Assembly (NCBI GenBank): GCA_910585535.1
Contig: CAJUFK010000039.1
Location: forward strand, 1 to 25,196
Direction: 5' to 3'
DNA: 25,196 nucleotides
Source: an uncultured Angelakisella sp.
GTDB lineage: Bacteria; Bacillota; Clostridia; Oscillospirales; Ruminococcaceae
Each line of letters opens with the position of its first letter. Within the stretch, counting starts at the first letter, position 1. The translations under genes were made by a program, and so were the position numbers. Of the stretch, positions 21,087 through 25,196 are shown piece after piece. The notes under the pieces were generated by a model. It was not told the origin of the DNA. It worked only from the letters and a program-made list of their open reading frames with translations, and did no database searches.

Positions 21087-21653
21087 GTGAGGAACATTTA
21101 CATTGTCACCAGCCAGACCGGAACGAAGTTTTCCCGTTTCCTTCATCTTTTTAACCGGGCTGAGTACAACCACGCCTCCATCGCTATGGATGGAAGTCTG
21201 GACATCCTGTACAGCTTTGGCCGCCAGTGCCTGTGGCTGCCCATCGCCAGCGGGTTTGTTCGGGAAAAGCCCGGCCGGGGCATTTACCGTCGGTACCAGG
21301 ATACCCAGTGCGCTGTGTACCGGGTAACGGTCACCGAGGAACAGTACCTCTGTCTTCGGGAGGTCATCTGCAGATTTGAAGAGGAGGAATGGAACTACCG
21401 CTATAATTTCCTTGGCCTTTTGACCATTATGGCGGGAATCCCTTTCCACCGGCGCCATCACTTTGTCTGCTCCCAATTTGTAGCCTTCGTTCTGCGGGAA
21501 AGCGGCATTTGGAGGCCGAAGAAGGATGTGTTCCTCATCCGGCCCCAGGACTTTTCCGCCATTCCCGGGGTCCAGCTGGTCTACCAGGGACGGCTTAACG
21601 ACTACGCCGCCCAGCGTCCCCGGCTGCTGCCCCTGCCCAAGGTGCCGGCCTAA
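21087..21653 (+). CDS. Papain-like NlpC/P60-superfamily protein (YiiX-like permuted fold)
   Basis: The start is a GTG at 21087 with AAAGGAGGG five bases upstream; the product is 188 residues. The order of the catalytic residues, His29 early in YNHASIAMD and Cys128 late in HFVCSQFVAFVL, is that of the circularly permuted NlpC/P60-like family (YiiX/YaeF type) rather than the classic Cys-then-His order. No signal peptide is seen, so it may act in the cytoplasm or at the membrane. Relatives are thought to cleave amide or thioester bonds in lipids or peptides; the substrate here is unknown. It may be read from the hydrogenase transcript, although the 123-base gap could hide a promoter. Confidence 0.75.
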   Translation: MRNIYIVTSQTGTKFSRFLHLFNRAEYNHASIAMDGSLDILYSFGRQCLWLPIASGFVREKPGRGIYRRYQDTQCAVYRVTVTEEQYLCLREVICRFEEEEWNYRYNFLGLLTIMAGIPFHRRHHFVCSQFVAFVLRESGIWRPKKDVFLIRPQDFSAIPGVQLVYQGRLNDYAAQRPRLLPLPKVPA

Positions 21654-21670
21654 AGCTCAAAAGAAAGCGC

Positions 21671-21711
21671 CGCCTGGCGGAGGGTCCATCCCTCCCCCAG
21701 GCGTTTTTTTT
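21671..21711 (+). terminator. Intrinsic terminator
   Basis: CGCCTGG pairs with CCAGGCG and inner AGGG with CCCT, followed by eight T. It lies between converging genes. Confidence 0.9.
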
Positions 21712-21714
21712 CGG

Positions 21715-22503
21715 TTAGGCGGTCCCCAGCAGCCCCTGACAAAGGGGCACCAGGTCGCCGCTGAAGCAGAACACCATGGGTTGACCGGGGGCGTAGGAAT
21801 CGCAGACCTGGATGGACTCGTTGGCATAGACCACCAGCCGCACCTCGTCCAGGCCCTCGGCGCTGCGTACCTGGAGGATATACCGGGGAGGACGTCCTCC
21901 GTCCTGGAGGCTCACCCCCTCAAAGTCCTCCACCAGCTCCCCCGCCTCGATTACACGGCGGAGGAGTCCCATGGCCTCCGGGGAGAGATCCAGGGAAGTA
22001 TCCCCGTCGCTGAGGGTCACCTGATGATCCGGCTGAAAGAAGGAGCCCAGGTTTTGGAGGGTGTACAGGTGGGCGGCGATGGCGGACCGGATCTCCTGGA
22101 GTTCCTCCGCCGCTTCCGGGCTGTAAAAAACCGTACCTCCAATGGTCAGAACGGTGCCGACGGAAAAGGTCTCCTGGGAGCCGTCGGCAAAGGTCATTTC
22201 CCCGGAAAGCTTCCCGGGGGCCTCCCCCGGAAACTCCCCGCCTGCCCGGGGGATGGAATTGATCTGCTGGCCAAGGGCGTAAAGGACGCTGCCGTCGGTG
22301 ATCTTCATATCGGGCCAGCAGGGGTCCCGGATCACCAGGCTGGTGAGAGGAACAAAGTTCTTGCGGCGCATCACCGCGTCCCGGTCGTCGATCTGCACCA
22401 GCTCCCCCGGGGCAAAGGTCCAGCGGAGAAGGAGAAAACTGGCCAAGATCATCACCGTAAGGTAGACTGCCAGGAAGGTCCGCCGCCGAATGGTTTGATC
22501 CAT
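21715..22503 (-). CDS. Membrane-anchored extracellular protein linked to a two-component system, unknown function
   Basis: The start is the ATG at 22503 behind AGGGGGGA; the product is 262 residues. A short basic N-terminus and one hydrophobic segment (about 9-28) anchor the protein, and the remaining 230 residues would lie outside. That part has an alternating strand and helix pattern (LVIRDPCWPDMKITDG, VLTIGGTVFYSPEAAEEL, RYILQVRSAEGLDEVRLVV) but no family I recognise. It is the third gene of an operon, 11 bases after the histidine kinase. An accessory protein that tunes the kinase outside the membrane, as YycH/YycI do for WalK, is a tempting analogy, but I see no clear similarity to those proteins. 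Confidence 0.8.
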   Translation of the reverse strand: MDQTIRRRTFLAVYLTVMILASFLLLRWTFAPGELVQIDDRDAVMRRKNFVPLTSLVIRDPCWPDMKITDGSVLYALGQQINSIPRAGGEFPGEAPGKLSGEMTFADGSQETFSVGTVLTIGGTVFYSPEAAEELQEIRSAIAAHLYTLQNLGSFFQPDHQVTLSDGDTSLDLSPEAMGLLRRVIEAGELVEDFEGVSLQDGGRPPRYILQVRSAEGLDEVRLVVYANESIQVCDSYAPGQPMVFCFSGDLVPLCQGLLGTA

Positions 22504-22514
22504 ACAAGTCCCCC

Positions 22515-23966
22515 CTATATCCTTCTTGCCATATAGTCGTACCACCGCTGGGGCTCCTTGGGATCCTGGAAGTAGAGGATGACCCGGGTGCCGGAGCCGG
22601 GGGTGGAAAGAACGCTGATGTCCCCCCCTTGGGCGGTCATGATCTCCTTGCAGATGGAAAGCCCCAAGCCGCTGCCCCCAGGGGCGGAGGTCCCCGGCCG
22701 GTAAAAGGGCTGGAAGAGCCGCTCCAGCTGTTCCGGGGGGATGCCCTCCCCGTTGTCCTCCACGATGAGGCGCACCGGCACGGTGGCCGAGGAAACAGCG
22801 ATGCGGGTGCATCCGCTATGGAGGATGCAGTTGTCCAGGAGGTTCAGCAGCACTTCCCGGACACGTTCCCGGTCAAAGTAGACCTCCACAGAGGTGCAGT
22901 TGCAGCTTAGGAGGATGCCGCTGCGCTCCAGGCGGGGGAGGAGAAGGGTCTGGCACTCCTGGCAAAGTTCATCCAAGCGGAACCAGGCGGGGGAAAACTC
23001 GTACTCGGTGCGCTGGAACCGGGAGATATTGATGATGTTCTCCACCACCGTAAGGAGGTGCTGCCCCGCGTCCTGGATGTACTTGGCGCTGAGGGTGACG
23101 TCCTCGTCCCCGCTCATCCGCTGGATGATCTCGGAATAGCCGATGATGGAGGTGAGCGGGGTCTTAAGCTGGTGGGTGGCGCTGTTGAAAAAGAGGTTCT
23201 GCTTTTCCTTTTCCTGCTCCAGGCGCAGCAGGGTGCGGCGGTTGGCCTCCTCCATGGTGAGGAAAGACTGTTCCAGCTCCCGAAACTCCCCCTGGAAGGC
23301 CCCGGCGGTAAGCTCCACCGATTCCCCCTTCTCCATCTGGCCCAGGGCCTTTTGGAGGGAGAGGACAGGCTTTGCGACGATCTCCGCCAAGGCGGAGCTG
23401 ACCAGGTAACAGAGGACCGAGGCCAGGATGGCTAGGGCGGCGATGAGGGCTGCGATCCCTCGGAGAAGGAGGGCGTCCCCCTGGGGAGTCAGGTAGCGGA
23501 TGACCCCGATGGTCTCTCCGCCGCTGCTGTATACCGGGCTGGAAAAGGAGACATAGGCGCGCCCCCAGCCCCGGCTGAAAAAAAGATAGGCTTTGGTGCC
23601 TTTGGCGGCGCTGGTCACGTCGTCAGTGGCGGGTACCGGCTCCAGGGGGAGGGAATCGGCCATCAGCTCCCCCTGGCTGGAGTAGAGCTGTACACGAAGG
23701 CTGGAAATATCCGCCAGGGTGCTGCAAAGGAGGGGGGCGGTGTCCCGCAGCTGTTGCCGCTGGGCTTCCGGATCCCCCCGGTACCCCAGGCGGTCCATAA
23801 GATACACCTGGCTCATGTAGCTTTCGCTGGTGAGAAAGCGGACTTGGGAGCGGCGCATCAGGGCAAAGAAGCCGCTGAACACGGCGGCGCAGCAAAGGAG
23901 CAGGATAGGCAGCAGGTAGATCAGATTAAGGCGGATGATCCGCATCCGGAGCCGTTTCTGGATCAT
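22515..23966 (-). CDS. Membrane sensor histidine kinase
   Basis: A 483-residue kinase overlapping the response regulator stop by four bases. Membrane segments at about 11-36 and 168-192 frame an outside sensor of about 130 residues. A HAMP-like linker follows. The HisKA box is SATHQLKTPLTSIIGYSEI (His265), with TH instead of the common SH and QLK for ELR, as in several clostridial kinases. The ATPase domain has LLNLLDNCILHSG (N box), DNGEGIP and GGSGLGLSI. All catalytic parts are present. It would sense an envelope or external signal and phosphorylate the OmpR-type regulator encoded upstream. The ligand is unknown. Confidence 0.94.
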   Translation of the reverse strand: MIQKRLRMRIIRLNLIYLLPILLLCCAAVFSGFFALMRRSQVRFLTSESYMSQVYLMDRLGYRGDPEAQRQQLRDTAPLLCSTLADISSLRVQLYSSQGELMADSLPLEPVPATDDVTSAAKGTKAYLFFSRGWGRAYVSFSSPVYSSGGETIGVIRYLTPQGDALLLRGIAALIAALAILASVLCYLVSSALAEIVAKPVLSLQKALGQMEKGESVELTAGAFQGEFRELEQSFLTMEEANRRTLLRLEQEKEKQNLFFNSATHQLKTPLTSIIGYSEIIQRMSGDEDVTLSAKYIQDAGQHLLTVVENIINISRFQRTEYEFSPAWFRLDELCQECQTLLLPRLERSGILLSCNCTSVEVYFDRERVREVLLNLLDNCILHSGCTRIAVSSATVPVRLIVEDNGEGIPPEQLERLFQPFYRPGTSAPGGSGLGLSICKEIMTAQGGDISVLSTPGSGTRVILYFQDPKEPQRWYDYMARRI

Positions 23967-24676
23967 TTCCCCGGCCCCTCAAAGCGGTAGCCCACCCCGT
24001 AAACGGTGCGGATGTACTCCCCGGCGGCCCCCAGCTTCTGCCGGAGGCGCTGGATCAGGATGTCCACCGCCCGGGTATTTCCCATATAGCTGTAGCCCCA
24101 GATGTTCTCCAGCAGTTCCTCCCGGCCCAGGACCCGGCGGCGGTTGCGAACCAGGTAACAGAGGAGATCGAACTCCCGGAAGGTAAGGGAAATCTCCTGC
24201 CCCTCCACCAGGGCGACATGGGCCTCTGGGTCCAGGGTGAGGATGCCGTGGGTGAGAGCCTGGGGCTCCGGAGCAGACGGAGAGGCTTCCGCCTCCTGGG
24301 CGGCCCCTCTGGTCAGGCGGATCCGCCGCCACAGGGTTTTGACCCGGAGGACCAGCTCCTTGTTGTCAAAGGGCTTGGTGATATAGTCGTCGGCGCCCAG
24401 TTCCAGCCCCAGGATCTTGCTGGTGCGCTTGTCGTTGGCGGTGATGAAGATAACGGCGGCGGAGCGGTCCAGTTCCTGAATGGCCCGGAGGACGTCGTAG
24501 CCGTCCATATCCGGCAGCATGATGTCCAGGAGAACGATGTCGGGTTTTTCTGCGGCGTAGCTTTCCACTGCCTCCCGCCCGGAGTAGGCGCAGACGGTAT
24601 CATAGCCCTCTAGTTTGAGGTTCATTCGGATGAGGTTGACGATGCTGGGTTCATCATCCACGATAAGGACTTTCAC
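23963..24676 (-). CDS. OmpR/PhoB-family response regulator
   Basis: The start is a GTG at 24676, five bases after a G-rich ribosome site; the product is 237 residues. The receiver domain has the acidic pair in LIVDDEPS, phospho-acceptor Asp51 (VLLDIMLPDMDG), Thr in IFITAND and Lys in ITKPFDNKEL. A 25-residue Ala/Pro-rich linker (about 125-150) joins it to the winged-helix DNA-binding domain (LTFREFDLLCYLVRN, then NTRAVDILIQRLRQKLG, then YIRTVYGVGYRFE). It is first in an operon with a histidine kinase and an unknown membrane protein, and probably regulates envelope genes and its own operon. Confidence 0.95.
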   Translation of the reverse strand: MKVLIVDDEPSIVNLIRMNLKLEGYDTVCAYSGREAVESYAAEKPDIVLLDIMLPDMDGYDVLRAIQELDRSAAVIFITANDKRTSKILGLELGADDYITKPFDNKELVLRVKTLWRRIRLTRGAAQEAEASPSAPEPQALTHGILTLDPEAHVALVEGQEISLTFREFDLLCYLVRNRRRVLGREELLENIWGYSYMGNTRAVDILIQRLRQKLGAAGEYIRTVYGVGYRFEGPGK

Positions 24677-24721
24677 AGTATCCCCCCCTTAATGCTTGGC
24701 GGCTTTGTCCCACGCCCTCCT

Positions 24722-24750
24722 ATTTTACACTCTTTTACAAAAAAAGTCCA
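24722..24750 (-). promoter_or_regulatory. Probable sigma-A promoter of the two-component operon
   Basis: On the minus strand TGGACT and TAAAAT are 17 bases apart, giving a leader of about 40 bases. Confidence 0.55.
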
Positions 24751-24753
24751 CAT

Positions 24754-24941
24754 ACCCTCCCCGGCGGTGGGCTAGCGCCCACACGCACACCCTCCCCGCC
24801 GCTCCGCGGCTAAGGGTTGTGCCGGGACCTAAGTTGTGCCTGGAGTCGGGAGCGGCCCAGCGGCCGCAGGCAGACCCTCCCCGGCGCTTCGCGCCTAAAG
24901 GTTGTGCCGGGACTTGGGTTGTGCCTGGAGTCGAGAGCGGC
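24754..24941. repeat. Family of three direct repeats, each starting ACCCTCCCCG and a hairpin
   Basis: Two 68-base copies, 24789-24856 and 24874-24941, differ at 8 positions. A shorter relative starts at 24754 and shares only the first ten bases and the presence of a hairpin. Each copy has its own perfect stem: GTGGGC/GCCCAC at 24767-24782, GCCGC/GCGGC at 24798-24810 and GGCGC/GCGCC at 24883-24895. The shared tail reads GTTGTGCCGGGAC and TTGTGCCTGGAGTCG. There is no coding sequence. The function is unknown. Confidence 0.8.
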
Positions 24942-24955
24942 AGAAGGCGAGAAGT

Positions 24956-24993
24956 CAAAATCACCCCTTGCCGGGTAGTGGGGGGCGATTTTG
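24956..24993. repeat. Inverted repeat flanked by CAAAATC/GATTTTG
   Basis: CAAAATC and GATTTTG enclose CCCC/GGGG with a 12-base GC-rich loop. The T-run on the plus strand lies inside the stem, a layout seen in some terminators and small mobile repeats. Confidence 0.6.
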
Positions 24994-25072
24994 CGCTTCG
25001 GACAAAACGCCGTTAGGACTCCAGGCAGGACCTACGATAACCACTGCGTGACGAAGGGTCTAAAAGTTTCGG

Positions 25073-25134
25073 GCCGCCCTTTTCAAAGGGCGGCGGGTCC
25101 AGGGCGGCGCCCTGGTCGCCCTCCGCAGAGGGCG
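25073..25134. repeat. Three tandem perfect hairpins
   Basis: GCCGCCCTTT/AAAGGGCGGC at 25073-25094, CCAGGGC/GCCCTGG at 25099-25115 and CGCCCTC/GAGGGCG at 25117-25134 follow each other almost without gaps. Past 25134 the sequence is T-rich, and another possible stem at about 25180-25196 is cut by the window end. It looks like an intergenic palindromic repeat of the kind scattered in gut clostridial genomes, but copy number cannot be judged here. Confidence 0.7.
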
Positions 25135-25196
25135 AAATTCTTTTCGCATCTTTCCGGAGGGCGCATTTTTCTTTGCTTACTTTCTTTTTGAAAGAA

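Noticed and set aside
19368..21476. A 702-codon minus-strand open frame opposite the hydrogenase
   Set aside because: The hydrogenase cysteine motifs prove the plus strand codes; the minus translation is Gly/His/Leu-rich and unlike any protein.
24754..25196. An insertion sequence or phage attachment site at the right end
   Set aside because: There is no transposase or integrase gene, no clear terminal inverted repeats with target duplication, and no tRNA nearby.

Overview
The window looks like chromosomal DNA of a GC-rich, spore-forming, anaerobic gut Bacillota, probably an Oscillospiraceae-type clostridium. Support: strong AGGAGG ribosome binding sites, sigma-A type promoters, a Rex redox repressor, a stand-alone [FeFe] hydrogenase, a BofC-like protein, a spore-surface-type collagen-like protein and c-di-GMP signalling of clostridial type. 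No tRNA, rRNA, transposase, phage gene or CRISPR array was seen. The genus is inference.

Layout. 1-593: no convincing protein gene; a probable structured RNA with its own terminator (1-265), then inverted repeats. 594-3614: a BofC C-terminal-domain protein (-) divergent from a class A penicillin-binding protein (+). 3652-4611: an Rrf2-type regulator followed by a separately promoted cupin protein with a clear dyad operator. 4630-6112 (-): universal-stress-like protein then an alpha/beta hydrolase. 6258-7467 (+): rex and a small membrane protein behind a hairpin-rich leader. 7492-8100 (-): a lipoprotein related to FMN-binding/PplA-type lipoproteins. 8294-13548 (+): a three-gene operon encoding REC-HD-GYP-PAS-GGDEF, a free Hpt protein and a hybrid histidine kinase with two receiver domains. 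13622-15200 (-): a GH25 lysozyme and a small unknown protein. 15250-16242 (+): a collagen-like protein. 16243-18427 (-): ECF sigma factor and its membrane partner. 18550-19241 (+): an unknown coiled-coil protein. 19269-21711 (+): [FeFe] hydrogenase and a papain-like (NlpC/P60-type) protein. 21715-24750 (-): OmpR-type response regulator, histidine kinase and an unknown membrane-anchored protein. 24754-25196: non-coding, packed with direct repeats and hairpins.

How it works together. Much of the window concerns envelope sensing and building: PBP1, lysozyme, collagen-like surface protein, an ECF sigma with a membrane partner, and two histidine kinase systems. The most coherent system is the 8.4-13.5 kb operon, which holds every part of a multistep phosphorelay (kinase, receivers, Hpt) and ends on an output protein that appears able both to make and to break c-di-GMP. 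Redox control is represented by Rex, and possibly by the Rrf2 regulator, although that protein lacks the usual cysteine cluster; the hydrogenase disposes of reducing equivalents.

The best non-coding leads are the 1-265 RNA candidate and the right-end repeat family, where two 68-bp copies differ by a compensatory base-pair change in a hairpin. All assignments come from reading motifs by eye; no database search was run.
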